Part shown: positions 24,059-32,705 of the stretch, piece by piece | Layout of the letters: each line of letters begins with the position of its first letter | Numbering within the stretch: the first letter of the stretch is position 1 | DNA from: Spirochaetaceae bacterium | Lineage (GTDB): Bacteria; Spirochaetota; Spirochaetia; Treponematales; Treponemataceae | Length of the DNA stretch: 33,670 nucleotides | Direction of reading: 5' to 3' | Assembly: GCA_017936345.1 (NCBI GenBank) | Contig: JAGBFT010000051.1 | Location: 1-33,670 of the forward strand | Program-made: the position numbers and the translations under genes | The notes under the pieces: generated by a model | What the model was told of the DNA's origin: nothing | The model's database searches: none | Seen by the model: only the letters and a program-made list of their open reading frames with translations

Positions 24059-25306
24059 GTGGCAAAGATGACAGTAGAAATGAATGTTCCGTCAGATATG
24101 TCGGAAAAAATGAAGGCTTTGGAGGCCGCTCGTCTTCAAATTGAAAAGCAGTTTGGCTCTGGCTCCCTGATGAAGTTGGGTACTAGTGCCGATGCCTCCG
24201 GTATAGAAGTTGTTCCCTCTGGCTCGATTCTTTTGGATGAAGCCCTGGGAGTAGGTGGTTACCCTAAGGGCCGCATCATTGAGATGTACGGTCCGGAATC
24301 CTCTGGAAAAACCACCTTGGCACTCCATGCCATTGCTGAGGCCCAGAAAATGGGGGGAATTGCAGCCTTTATCGATGCTGAGCACGCCCTGGATCCAGTG
24401 TATGCCAAGAATCTCGGTGTAAACATCGATGAGTTGTGGGTTTCTCAGCCGGATACGGGAGAACAGGCCCTGGAAATTGCAGAAAGTTTGGTGCGTTCTG
24501 GTGCTGTAGACATTATTGTTGTGGACTCCGTTGCAGCCCTTACACCTCAAGCGGAGATTGAAGGTGACATGGGGGATTCCCACATGGGCCTGCAAGCCCG
24601 GCTTATGAGCCAGGCCCTGAGAAAACTCACCGCCATCATTGGAAAGTCAAAGTGCATTTTGGTATTTATTAACCAGATTCGTATGAAAATCGGTGTTATG
24701 TTTGGAAACCCGGAAACAACCACCGGTGGTAATGCCTTGAAGTTCTATTCATCTGTTCGCTTGGAAATTCGTCGCATTGAATCCATTGATGCAAAGGGTG
24801 CCGAAGATGCTGTTGGAAACAGGGTGCGTGTCAAGATTGTAAAGAATAAGGTGGCTCCTCCCTTTAGAAAGGTGGAGCTGGATATTTACTTTGGAAAGGG
24901 TGTTTCTGCCATGTCCAGCTTGTTGGATGGGGCTGTAAAGTATGGCCTCATTGACAAAAAGGGAGCCTGGTATACCACAGAAACAGAAAAGGTGGGTCAG
25001 GGGAGAGAAAATGCCCTTATGTTTCTGGAGCAAAATCCAGACTTTACCAAGGATATTGAAGTCAGGCTGAGGGAAAAAATGTTCCCCGGCCAGGCATTGA
25101 AGGGCAAGGACGAAAAAGAGGCTAGGTCCAAGTCTGGAAAGGCAGCTTCCGGTGACCCGGGGAAGGCTCCTTCTGCAACCGCATCTGAGGCTCCGGCTGC
25201 AAGGCCTGCAGGAGTTCCTGCTGGCACAAATGCTGCCCCGGCTGGAGTTGGTGCTGGAACATCAGCTTCCGGTTCTGTTCCACCAATTCCCGATGAATTG
25301 TTCTAG
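24059..25306 (+). CDS. recA: Recombinase RecA
   Basis: The 415-residue ATPase carries Walker [10 protein letters not shown] (78-86), catalytic E108 in IDAEHALDP, Walker B VVDSVAA (154-160), the L1 loop [20 protein letters not shown], and L2 with [18 protein letters not shown]. It forms filaments on single-stranded DNA for homologous recombination and repair. GTG 24059 has GGGAGG 9 bases upstream; ATG 24068 is an alternative. The core ends near 350, and the last 65 residues are an Ala/Pro/Gly/Ser-rich tail ending in the acidic PPIPDELF, longer and less charged than the tail of E. coli RecA. The folK start region follows within 20 bases. Confidence 0.97.
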   Translation: MAKMTVEMNVPSDMSEKMKALEAARLQIEKQFGSGSLMKLGTSADASGIEVVPSGSILLDEALGVGGYPKGRIIEMYGPESSGKTTLALHAIAEAQKMGGIAAFIDAEHALDPVYAKNLGVNIDELWVSQPDTGEQALEIAESLVRSGAVDIIVVDSVAALTPQAEIEGDMGDSHMGLQARLMSQALRKLTAIIGKSKCILVFINQIRMKIGVMFGNPETTTGGNALKFYSSVRLEIRRIESIDAKGAEDAVGNRVRVKIVKNKVAPPFRKVELDIYFGKGVSAMSSLLDGAVKYGLIDKKGAWYTTETEKVGQGRENALMFLEQNPDFTKDIEVRLREKMFPGQALKGKDEKEARSKSGKAASGDPGKAPSATASEAPAARPAGVPAGTNAAPAGVGAGTSASGSVPPIPDELF

Positions 25307-25322
25307 TATGGGAGAAAATTCC

Positions 25323-25814
25323 GTGGTTGTTCTGGGGCTTGGTTCAAATCGTAGCTACCAGAACCAATCGCCCCGCCAGTTGCTGGAGGCTGCCTGCCAC
25401 TTGTTGGCTCAACGGGTGGTAGGATTGCAGTCTTCAAGCCTCTATCGTACGGCGCCCATGTATTACGAGGAGCAAGAGGATTTTTATAACATGGTGGTGG
25501 CAGGCAGATTTGCTGGCAGTCCCAGGGAACTGCTGGATTTTATCCATGGGGTGGAAGCCCAACTGGGGCGGGATAGAAGCAAGGAATTTTCCAACGGTCC
25601 TCGTTCTATGGACATTGACATAGAGCTGTTTGGAAATCAGCGGGTGCAGGAGGGGGACTTGACTATCCCTCACCCTCGAATGAAGGAGAGGGCCTTTGTT
25701 CTTGTTCCCATGCTTGAAGTTTTTTTACAGAATGCCGATTTAAGTATAGACAGGTCATTTTATACAGAATGCTTGGAATCTCTTCCTCATCAGGAAATAG
25801 AAAGGCTTCAGTGA
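25323..25814 (+). CDS. folK: 6-hydroxymethyl-7,8-dihydropterin pyrophosphokinase (HPPK)
   Basis: The enzyme transfers pyrophosphate from ATP to hydroxymethyldihydropterin in folate synthesis. Signatures are VVVLGLGSN at the N terminus, YRTAPMYYEEQEDFYNMVV, LGRDRSKEFSNGPRSMDIDIELFG (the D-x-D metal pair is in SMDIDI), and IPHPRMKERAFVLVPMLE. The GTG at 25323 is chosen because GGGAG lies 8 bases before it and the product then starts directly at the conserved strand (163 residues). The ATG at 25308 would add MGENS but has no ribosome site. No folP or folB gene is adjacent; the gene sits between recA and scpA. Confidence 0.92.
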   Translation: MVVLGLGSNRSYQNQSPRQLLEAACHLLAQRVVGLQSSSLYRTAPMYYEEQEDFYNMVVAGRFAGSPRELLDFIHGVEAQLGRDRSKEFSNGPRSMDIDIELFGNQRVQEGDLTIPHPRMKERAFVLVPMLEVFLQNADLSIDRSFYTECLESLPHQEIERLQ

Positions 25815-25840
25815 TATTCTGACTTGTTTGGGAGGCAGAT

Positions 25841-26617
25841 ATGAGTCAGGCAATAGCAACATCCTTGACAGAACAAAAACAACAGGATAAGGACGGAAGA
25901 AGTTTTACATTGGATGACTTTGACGGTCCATTGGATGTGCTTTTGTTTTTGATTAAAAAGAACGAGGTGAATATCTACGATATTCCAATAGGACAGATTA
26001 CAGAGCAATTCCTTGAATACTTGGATTTTGCCGTTACTCCAGACTTGGAAAATCTCACAGATTTTTACTCCATGGCATCCGATTTGTTATACATCAAGTC
26101 ACGAATGCTCCTGCCTGTTGAAATTTCCTTTGGCGAAGATGAATTGGAGGATCCCCGTCAGGAGCTGGTGGAAAAGCTCATTGAATACCAGAAGTTTAAA
26201 AAGCTTTCTGCCCTGATGGAGGAAAAAGAGGATGAGGCCGACTGGAGCTTTGAGCGAAGAAAGATTCAACGCCATCTGCCCTTTGAGGAAGAGAACCTGT
26301 GGGAAAAGCTTGACACATGGGACTTGCTGCAGGATATGCAAAGGATTTTCAAGGGGCTGGTTTCGTCCTATTCGTCTGAAAAAATCCTGGACTTATATGA
26401 AGAGATTTCAGTCAATGAAAAAATAACCCTTATGAACGAGCTGTTTGAAGAAAAGGGAGAATGTTTTTTTACAGATTTAATCACACGAAAGGGAAATGTC
26501 CTTGATGTAGTTTGTGCCTTTATGGCAATTTTAGAAGCTGTAAAATTCAAGGTAGCCTGTATTTATCAAAACAAGATGTTTGGTGACATTAAAATTTGCC
26601 CCTACGAGGCGGCATAA
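25841..26617 (+). CDS. scpA: Segregation and condensation protein A
   Basis: This 258-residue kleisin bridges the SMC head domains and binds ScpB in the chromosome-organising condensin complex. Typical features are the start of the domain FTLDDFDGPLDVLLFLIKKNEVNIYDIPI, then ITEQFLEYL and ASDLLYIKSRMLLP, plus a C-terminal winged-helix region (about 180-258). GGGAGG 5 bases before the ATG supports the start. The stop shares TAATG with scpB. Confidence 0.95.
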   Translation: MSQAIATSLTEQKQQDKDGRSFTLDDFDGPLDVLLFLIKKNEVNIYDIPIGQITEQFLEYLDFAVTPDLENLTDFYSMASDLLYIKSRMLLPVEISFGEDELEDPRQELVEKLIEYQKFKKLSALMEEKEDEADWSFERRKIQRHLPFEEENLWEKLDTWDLLQDMQRIFKGLVSSYSSEKILDLYEEISVNEKITLMNELFEEKGECFFTDLITRKGNVLDVVCAFMAILEAVKFKVACIYQNKMFGDIKICPYEAA

Positions 26618-27162
26618 TGGAGATTCAGTTGGATAAGGAAACAGCACTCGTAGAAGCTATTCTTTTTTTAGAGTCAGAACCTCAAGGAGAGCAAAATCTT
26701 GCAAGAATTTCCGAGCTGTCTGAGGATGTGGTAAGGATTGCCTTGGACAAGCTAAGGGAAAAATACTTGGCAGAGGATTCGGGTATTGAATTGGTGCAGA
26801 TTGGGGGAGGGTGGTCTCTCACTCCCAAAAAAGACCTGTGGCATTTTTTGAAAGAACGATATGGCAAGAAGAGCGAGGGCAAGCTTTCCCGTGCCGCTAT
26901 GGAAACCTTGGCCATCATTGCCTATTCCCAGCCCATTACCCGTGCCGAAATTGAAGCCCTCCGTGGAGTTTCTGCAGACAACATGATTCGTATTCTGCTG
27001 GAACGAAATCTCATCAAGGAAGTCGGCAAAAAGGATATTCCCGGAAAGCCTGTCCAGTTTGGTACCACCAAGGACTTTTTACAGCTATTCCGTCTCAATA
27101 GCATTGCAGACCTGCCTCGATTGGATGAGACTGAAAGTGAGAGGTTTGAGCTTGCAAGATAA
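26617..27162 (+). CDS. scpB: Segregation and condensation protein B
   Basis: The 181-residue protein has two winged-helix domains. The first covers ALVEAILFLESEP to about residue 85. The second has the strongly conserved SRAAMETLAIIAYSQPITRAEIE, followed by LRGVSADNMIRILLERNLIKEVGKKD and PVQFGTTKDFLQLF. It dimerises and binds the centre of ScpA in the SMC complex. The start overlaps the scpA stop by one base, so synthesis is coupled. The smc gene is not in the window. Confidence 0.95.
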   Translation: MEIQLDKETALVEAILFLESEPQGEQNLARISELSEDVVRIALDKLREKYLAEDSGIELVQIGGGWSLTPKKDLWHFLKERYGKKSEGKLSRAAMETLAIIAYSQPITRAEIEALRGVSADNMIRILLERNLIKEVGKKDIPGKPVQFGTTKDFLQLFRLNSIADLPRLDETESERFELAR

Positions 27163-27283
27163 TTCCGCTTCCCGTTTTGTAAAGAAGACAACTAGTTTGC
27201 AAGGCTCAGGCTCTCAAAAAATGCCCCCGCTGGATGCCGTCTCCCAAAATCCTGCAACAAAGGATTCTACTGAGGAAAAGGGA

Positions 27284-27991
27284 ATGCGACTTCAGGTGTT
27301 TCTTGCCCACAGCGGGATTGCCAGCCGCCGTGCTTGTGAAGCTTTAATTGCAGAGGGGCGAGTCGCAGTTAATGGACAGGTGGTGACTGCTCCAGGTACA
27401 AAGGTGTTGCCCACAGACGAGGTGTGTTTTGACGGAAGGCCTGTGTCCGTGGAAAGAAAAAAACGGTACATTCTTTTGAATAAGCCTGCCGGCTATGTGT
27501 GCTCCCTAGCTGACGAAAAAGGTCGCTCCACTGCCGCCGAACTATTGGCTCCTCATTTTAAGGAGAGACTTTACAATGTAGGCCGCCTTGATATGTTTTC
27601 CCAAGGCTTGGTTCTTTTTACCAACGATGGAGATTTTGCTGCCCAAGTATCCCACCCCTCTTCCCAGATAGAAAAGGAATATGTGGTAGATGCAACCCAG
27701 TCCATTCCCAAGGAACTGGTGGATAAATTTTGTCGTGGAATCCGCATTGAAGGGGTTTTCTACCGCTGTCTGGAAGCTCGTCTCGTTCATCCCCGGCGGC
27801 TGGTTGTAGTTCTCATCGAGGGAAAGAACCGGGAAATCCGCCGTGTCTTTGAACACTTTGAAATCCCCATTCGGCGGCTCACCCGGGTTCGTATTGGTAA
27901 TTTGGGTTTGGACTCCATACCAGAAGGTGGCTTTAGAGAATTGGACAGCACGGCCGTGGCGGAACTCATTGCATTGTGCAACAAAAATTAG
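27284..27991 (+). CDS. RsuA/RluB-family pseudouridine synthase
   Basis: From ATG 27284 the product has 235 residues: an S4 RNA-binding domain (MRLQVFLAHSGIASRRACEALI, then GRVAVNGQVV) and a catalytic domain with GRLDMFSQGLVLFTNDGDF, where the Asp of GRLD is the nucleophile. Later motifs are KEYVVD and EGKNREIRRVFEHF. The family makes pseudouridine in 16S or 23S rRNA; the exact site cannot be told. GAGG 8 bases upstream and the standard N-terminus favour this start. The frame stays open to TTG 27152, which has GAGAGG 7 bases upstream and would add a disordered 44-residue extension overlapping scpB by 11 bases, so the start is uncertain. Confidence 0.88.
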   Translation: MRLQVFLAHSGIASRRACEALIAEGRVAVNGQVVTAPGTKVLPTDEVCFDGRPVSVERKKRYILLNKPAGYVCSLADEKGRSTAAELLAPHFKERLYNVGRLDMFSQGLVLFTNDGDFAAQVSHPSSQIEKEYVVDATQSIPKELVDKFCRGIRIEGVFYRCLEARLVHPRRLVVVLIEGKNREIRRVFEHFEIPIRRLTRVRIGNLGLDSIPEGGFRELDSTAVAELIALCNKN

Positions 27992-28028
27992 GTATAGTGT
28001 AGCCAGGTTATTTTCTTAGGAGGTCATA

Positions 28029-28661
28029 ATGGTTGTAGCTATAGACGGTCCCGCTGGTTGCGGAAAAAGTACTGTTGCAAAAATCATTGCAGACAGATTG
28101 AACATTACCTTTTTGAATTCTGGCAGTTTTTATCGTGGTATAACGCTGTCTCTGTTGCGCTCAGGAATTTCCATTGAAAATCAGCAGGAGGTAATCGGAC
28201 TGGCCCAGTCTTTGGACATTGATTACGTGAACTCCCGTCTTGTAATCAATGGGGAGGATGTGGAGGATTTGCTCCACACCGATGAGGTTGATGCCCACAC
28301 AGCCCACGTTTCTTCCATAATACCTCTTCGACACATCGTAAACGAAAAGATTCGCCACATAACCAGGTCTCTCAGCATTGTATGTGAGGGAAGGGACATG
28401 ACAACGGTGGTTTTTCCCGATGCGGAGCACAAGTTCTACCTTGATGCTTCTATTGATGTGCAGGCTCTGCGCCGCTTCAATCAGGGGGTGAGCAATCTCT
28501 CTTTGGAGGAAATAAAGGAAACCATCCGTCAGCGTGATGAAATAGACAAGGCCAAGGCTGAAGGAGCCCTTAAAATTGCAGCGGATGCTACATATATCGA
28601 TACATCGGACTTGACGATTGAGCAGGTTTGTGAGATAATAATCCGTAAAATTCACAATTAA
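28029..28661 (+). CDS. cmk: Cytidylate kinase
   Basis: The 210-residue enzyme phosphorylates CMP and dCMP with ATP. It begins MVVAIDGPAGCGKSTVAKIIA with the Walker A loop at 7-15, followed by LNSGSFYRGIT (monophosphate binding) and CEGRDMTTVVFPDAEHKFYLDAS. AGGAGG 5 bases before the ATG is an excellent ribosome site. It lies directly before rpsA, the common bacterial order. Confidence 0.95.
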   Translation: MVVAIDGPAGCGKSTVAKIIADRLNITFLNSGSFYRGITLSLLRSGISIENQQEVIGLAQSLDIDYVNSRLVINGEDVEDLLHTDEVDAHTAHVSSIIPLRHIVNEKIRHITRSLSIVCEGRDMTTVVFPDAEHKFYLDASIDVQALRRFNQGVSNLSLEEIKETIRQRDEIDKAKAEGALKIAADATYIDTSDLTIEQVCEIIIRKIHN

Positions 28662-28670
28662 GGGTTTGTT

Positions 28671-30383
28671 ATGGATCAGATGGAAGTGGAAAGGAATGAG
28701 ACCCAGAAAGGGAACATTCAGACACAATTGCAGGAAGAGACGCTCAAAAGCTTTGAGTCTCTTGAAGAAGGTCAGTTAGTAGACGGTATCGTAGTTCAGG
28801 TTACCTCCGATTATGTTTATGTCGATGTCGGTTGCAAGTCAGAAGGAATGATTTCTACCACAGAATTTACAGACTTGCCTGAAGTAGGTGACACCGTTGC
28901 CGTTGTTCTAGAAAAGAAAGAAAACAAGCATGGTCATGTTGTAGTGTCCAAGCAGAAGGCTGATGTCAAGCAGCTTTGGAAGAGTCTACGACAGGCCTTG
29001 AATGATAAGACTCCTGTTGAAGGAACTATTGAGAAGGTTGTTAAGGGGGGATATGACGTAAACCTTGGTAGTGGAATCAAGGCATTCCTCCCCATCAGTC
29101 AGTCTGACAGCCAGAAGGTTGAGAAGGCGGAGAAACTGTTGGGTCTTACCGGTAAGTTCTATGTTGAGCGTCTTTACAGCGAGAACAAGGCGAATGTGGT
29201 TGTAAACCGCCGCAAGTACCTTGAGGAGTCGATGGAAACAAATCGTGAGGCATTCTTCAATGATGTTTCTATCGGAGATACCGTCAAGGGAACTGTAAAG
29301 AGTTTTACCAGCTTTGGAGCCTTCATCGATTTGGGTGGTTTTGACGGCTTGCTCCACATCAATGACATGAGCTGGGGTCATGTTACCCGGCCCAAGGATT
29401 TTGTAAAGAAGGGGCAGGAAATCGAGTTGAAGGTTATCCGTCTTGATCCGGAAGAAAAGCGCATCAATTTGTCATTGAAGCACTTTAGCGAAGATCCTTG
29501 GTTGCATTTTGAGGACAAGTATCACATCAATGATGTTGTAAAGGGAACCGTTACCAAGCTTACTGATTTTGGTGCTTTCATTGAGTTGGAAGAAGGAATC
29601 GAGGGCTTGGCTCACATCAGCGAGTTCTCTTGGGTCAAGAAGATTAACAAGGCTTCTGACATGGTAAAGATTGGTGATGAAGTGGAGTGCATGGTTCTGG
29701 GTTACGATATCCAGGGTGGTCGTGTATCTTTGGGATTAAAGCAGGTTACTGACAATCCTTGGAATTCCATCACAGAAAAGTATCCTGTTGGAACACGCCT
29801 TACAAGGAAGGTTGTCAAGATTACGAATGTCGGTGCATTTGTCGAGTTGGAGGACGGTATTGACGGATTCCTTCATGCGGACGACCTCTCTTGGACTAAG
29901 AAGGTTAAGCATCCAGGCAGCGAGTTGACCGTAAATCAGGAGATTGAGGTTATCGTTATCGAGAGTGACTCCGAAAACCATCGCATCCGCCTTGGTGTCA
30001 AGCAGCTTTCCGAAGACCCATGGCAGCAGTTCTGTGCTACATACAAGCCAGGGTCTACCTTTGAAGGTGAGGTTGTATCCATCGCTGACTTTGGAATCTT
30101 TGTACGTGCTCCCGGTGGCATCGAGGGGCTGGTCAACAAGTCCAATCTGAGCGAGAGCCGCGAGGAGACCTTTGAAGAGGCCGTAAAGAAGTACAACGTG
30201 GGTGACAAAATCAACGTGTATGTGGTTGACGTGAACCCTGACAAGCAGAAGGCCGCCTTCTCCGTCAAGGAATTCAAGCGTAAGCAGCAGCGGGAGGAGA
30301 TTTCCCAGGATATGTCTTCTAGTGATGATGACAACGATGGTGCTTTCACTCTCGGAGATCTTCTTAAGAATAAGAACAACTAA
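28671..30383 (+). CDS. rpsA: Ribosomal protein S1, six S1 domains
   Basis: The 570-residue protein has six OB-fold S1 repeats at about 34-97, 116-183, 202-271, 287-357, 373-445 and 461-531. The last four share the canonical DFGAFIEL-EGIEGLAHISE pattern, while the first two are more divergent as in other S1 proteins, where they bind the ribosome. S1 helps position structured or weakly Shine-Dalgarno mRNAs on the 30S subunit. The acidic tail (EISQDMSSSDDDND) is species-specific. The gene starts 9 bases after the cmk stop. Codon choice is more biased than in neighbouring genes (many AAG, GGT, GTT), as expected for high expression. Confidence 0.96.
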   Translation: MDQMEVERNETQKGNIQTQLQEETLKSFESLEEGQLVDGIVVQVTSDYVYVDVGCKSEGMISTTEFTDLPEVGDTVAVVLEKKENKHGHVVVSKQKADVKQLWKSLRQALNDKTPVEGTIEKVVKGGYDVNLGSGIKAFLPISQSDSQKVEKAEKLLGLTGKFYVERLYSENKANVVVNRRKYLEESMETNREAFFNDVSIGDTVKGTVKSFTSFGAFIDLGGFDGLLHINDMSWGHVTRPKDFVKKGQEIELKVIRLDPEEKRINLSLKHFSEDPWLHFEDKYHINDVVKGTVTKLTDFGAFIELEEGIEGLAHISEFSWVKKINKASDMVKIGDEVECMVLGYDIQGGRVSLGLKQVTDNPWNSITEKYPVGTRLTRKVVKITNVGAFVELEDGIDGFLHADDLSWTKKVKHPGSELTVNQEIEVIVIESDSENHRIRLGVKQLSEDPWQQFCATYKPGSTFEGEVVSIADFGIFVRAPGGIEGLVNKSNLSESREETFEEAVKKYNVGDKINVYVVDVNPDKQKAAFSVKEFKRKQQREEISQDMSSSDDDNDGAFTLGDLLKNKNN

Positions 30384-30397
30384 AGAATAATTTGGGG

Positions 30398-31942
30398 ATG
30401 AATTCTGAGACTTTTGAAATAGACAGACTCAAGACTCTCATCGAAATAAATTCCTTGATAAATTCAAACTATTCAGACTTTGACGCATTGTTGGTTTATA
30501 TCCTTGAATCGGCAATGCGTCTTGTCGAATGTGAGTCTTCTTCCCTGTTTTTGCCCGGTCAGGGAAATTCTGTCTTGAACTTTAGAATTGCCTTGGGGCC
30601 TGCTGGTGTAAAGGCAATGACCATTCCTGTTGACATCAACAATAGCATTGCCGGTTGGGTGTTTAAAAACAACAAGAGCCTTATTATTAATGATGTTCAA
30701 CATGACCATCGTTTTTTTATTAAGGTTCAAGATAGTACAGGGTATAAAACTGAAAACATGATTGCAATTCCCATGAGGGTAAAAAATTCCTGTGTGGGTG
30801 TTATTCAGTTGATTAACAAGACCCAAGGACAAAAATTCACCCAGTCTGATTTGGGTATTCTTGAACTTCTTTGTGCTCAAGCTGGTATGGCCTATGAGGT
30901 GGCGGGAAGGTTCAAAACAGTCCAGGATGAAAATAGCATACTACGAAACAGAATTAATTTAGGTGGCGAATATCATACCTTTTTGGCGAATAGTTCCGTA
31001 ATGCAGGATTTGGTGAGTACCCTTGATGAGGTGGCACAGGCAAATATTTCTGTTTTGATTCTTGGAGAAAGTGGTGTGGGGAAGGAGTTGTTTGCCGAAC
31101 AGCTTCATCTAAAAAGTGATAGGTCAAGCAAACCCTTTGTCCGGGTGAACTGTGCGGCCCTTTCTCCGCAACTACTGGAAAGTGAGCTCTTTGGCCATGT
31201 AAAGGGTGCTTTTACCAATGCAGTAAGCGACAGGATTGGTCGTTTTGAACTTGCGAACGGAGGAACCATCTTTTTGGACGAGGTGGGAGAACTACCCTTG
31301 GATTTACAGGCAAAATTACTGCGTGTTTTGCAATCCAAAACCTTTGAAAAGGTTGGCTCCAGTAAAACAATATCTGTGGATGTGCGGATTATAGCCGCCA
31401 CAAACCGTGATTTGGAGACTATGGTGCAGGAAGGTAAGTTCCGTCAGGATTTGTATTACCGATTGAATGTCCTGCCTTTGAATATTCCCCCGCTACGGAA
31501 CAGAAAGGAAGATATTGAGCCCTTGGCCTTGTTTTTCTGTCATAAATTCAGTAGTGAGGTAAAGAAAAATTTTGTTGGTTTTTCTGAAGAGGCTATGGAG
31601 TCTCTGTACTCTTACTATTGGCCGGGTAATGTTCGTGAGTTGGAAAATACCATTGAACGAGCCTGTGTTTTGGGAAAACCACCCATTATTCGTGCTGATG
31701 ATTTACGGCTGCATTCAGTTAGTACCGTTGTTCAGCAGGAAAATGGAAAAAACGAAATTATGTATGACCTTGATTTAGGTGGCGAGGATAGAACCTTAAA
31801 AACCGCTGTAAATAAATTCAAGAAAGCATACATTACCCAGATTCTTGATGAGACCTCTTGGAATCAGACAGAAGCTGGAAAGATTTTAGGAATTCAGCGG
31901 ACCTATGTTTCTCGTTTGTTGAACGAGCTGCATATCCGTTAA
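30398..31942 (+). CDS. Sigma-54-dependent transcriptional activator with N-terminal GAF domain
   Basis: The 514-residue protein has a GAF domain (about 15-170), an AAA+ domain (about 190-425) with Walker A GESGVGKE (223-230) and Walker B GTIFLDEV (289-296), and a Fis-type helix-turn-helix at the C terminus (NQTEAGKILGIQRTYVSRLL). The sigma-54 contact loop reads GAFTNA (270-275) where the consensus is GAFTGA. There is no receiver domain, so activity is probably controlled by a small ligand or partner on the GAF domain rather than phosphorylation. ATG 30398 is chosen; TTG 30392 is an alternative, and no clear ribosome site precedes either. It is 14 bases after rpsA, and no -24/-12 promoter was recognised nearby. 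Confidence 0.93.
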   Translation: MNSETFEIDRLKTLIEINSLINSNYSDFDALLVYILESAMRLVECESSSLFLPGQGNSVLNFRIALGPAGVKAMTIPVDINNSIAGWVFKNNKSLIINDVQHDHRFFIKVQDSTGYKTENMIAIPMRVKNSCVGVIQLINKTQGQKFTQSDLGILELLCAQAGMAYEVAGRFKTVQDENSILRNRINLGGEYHTFLANSSVMQDLVSTLDEVAQANISVLILGESGVGKELFAEQLHLKSDRSSKPFVRVNCAALSPQLLESELFGHVKGAFTNAVSDRIGRFELANGGTIFLDEVGELPLDLQAKLLRVLQSKTFEKVGSSKTISVDVRIIAATNRDLETMVQEGKFRQDLYYRLNVLPLNIPPLRNRKEDIEPLALFFCHKFSSEVKKNFVGFSEEAMESLYSYYWPGNVRELENTIERACVLGKPPIIRADDLRLHSVSTVVQQENGKNEIMYDLDLGGEDRTLKTAVNKFKKAYITQILDETSWNQTEAGKILGIQRTYVSRLLNELHIR

Positions 31943-31956
31943 TGTAAGGAGCATAT

Positions 31957-32634
31957 ATGGCTGAAAAGAATACAGAAGAAAAAAAGACCCTTGCAGAAAA
32001 GGTTGGCAATGGTTTGACAAAGTATCGTGTTCTGTTCATTGGATTAATTGTAGGACTTATCCTTGTAGCTATTATCGGTGGAGTTATTTCTACAATGACA
32101 ACTTCTTCCCACCAGAAGGGATTGAATCAGCTGGATAGTATTATCTATACCTTGTCCAAGGCCGATGAGTCCTCTGCAACGGTTGCTAGTGATGTTGCCC
32201 TGCCACAGGTTTTAGAGTTGGCAGAAAGCAATGCAGGCAATATTGTTGGAATTCGTTCCAATATGGCAGCAGCCGAGATTTACTTTAGCCAGGAAAAATG
32301 GAGTGAAGCTCGTGAGTGCTGGTTAAAAGCTGCGGCTGCCAAGGATGCAGGATATACTGCGGCAATTTCCTATTACAATGCCGCGGTTTGTTCAGAAGAA
32401 CTTGCTGATGTGGATGCTGCCATCGATTACTATAGGGCTGCCATTGCAACTGAAGACTGTGGGTTTGAGCCTCATGTGCTTTTTAGCCTTGGACGCTTGT
32501 ATGAAGGCAAGGCTGACTATGCCGCAGCTGCAGAAAACTACACAAGCCTGAGGGACAACTATCCTTCTGATTCTTGGACAAGTCTTGCAGAGTCACGCCT
32601 TATTGCGTTGCGTATCGAGGGTAAAGTCCAGTAG
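31957..32634 (+). CDS. Membrane-anchored TPR protein (YfgM/CcmG-type topology)
   Basis: The 225-residue protein has a short charged N-terminus, one membrane helix (about 26-48, VLFIGLIVGLILVAIIGGVI) and then TPR pairs to the end (about 75-215), including SMAAAEIYFSQ-like and LGRLYEGKADYAAAAENYT units. The topology, a cytoplasmic tail, one helix and periplasmic TPRs, matches the YfgM type of Sec-associated chaperone-like proteins, but similarity may be only architectural. GGAG 5 bases before the ATG supports the start, 14 bases after the activator gene, so they are probably co-transcribed. Confidence 0.8.
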   Translation: MAEKNTEEKKTLAEKVGNGLTKYRVLFIGLIVGLILVAIIGGVISTMTTSSHQKGLNQLDSIIYTLSKADESSATVASDVALPQVLELAESNAGNIVGIRSNMAAAEIYFSQEKWSEARECWLKAAAAKDAGYTAAISYYNAAVCSEELADVDAAIDYYRAAIATEDCGFEPHVLFSLGRLYEGKADYAAAAENYTSLRDNYPSDSWTSLAESRLIALRIEGKVQ

Positions 32635-32669
32635 TCTTAAAATACAAAAAGATTTTTAGATTGAATGTC

Positions 32670-32698
32670 TTGATAAAAGAAAGCCAGTAGGGTATTAT
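32670..32698 (+). promoter_or_regulatory. Strong promoter of the lipoprotein gene
   Basis: TTGATA (32670-32675) and TATTAT (32693-32698) are exactly 17 bases apart. The expected start point (32704-32706) coincides with the GTG start codon at 32706, so the mRNA would be leaderless. Confidence 0.62.
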
Positions 32699-32705
32699 TT
32701 TCGGT

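Noticed and set aside
24092..24595. 167-codon open frame antisense to recA
   Set aside because: recA is unambiguous on the other strand; the antisense product has low-probability composition (many Cys, His, Gln) and no domain.
28161..28727. 188-codon open frame on the minus strand across cmk
   Set aside because: It is antisense to a clear cytidylate kinase gene, has no recognisable motif and no ribosome site, and follows the codon bias of the opposite strand.
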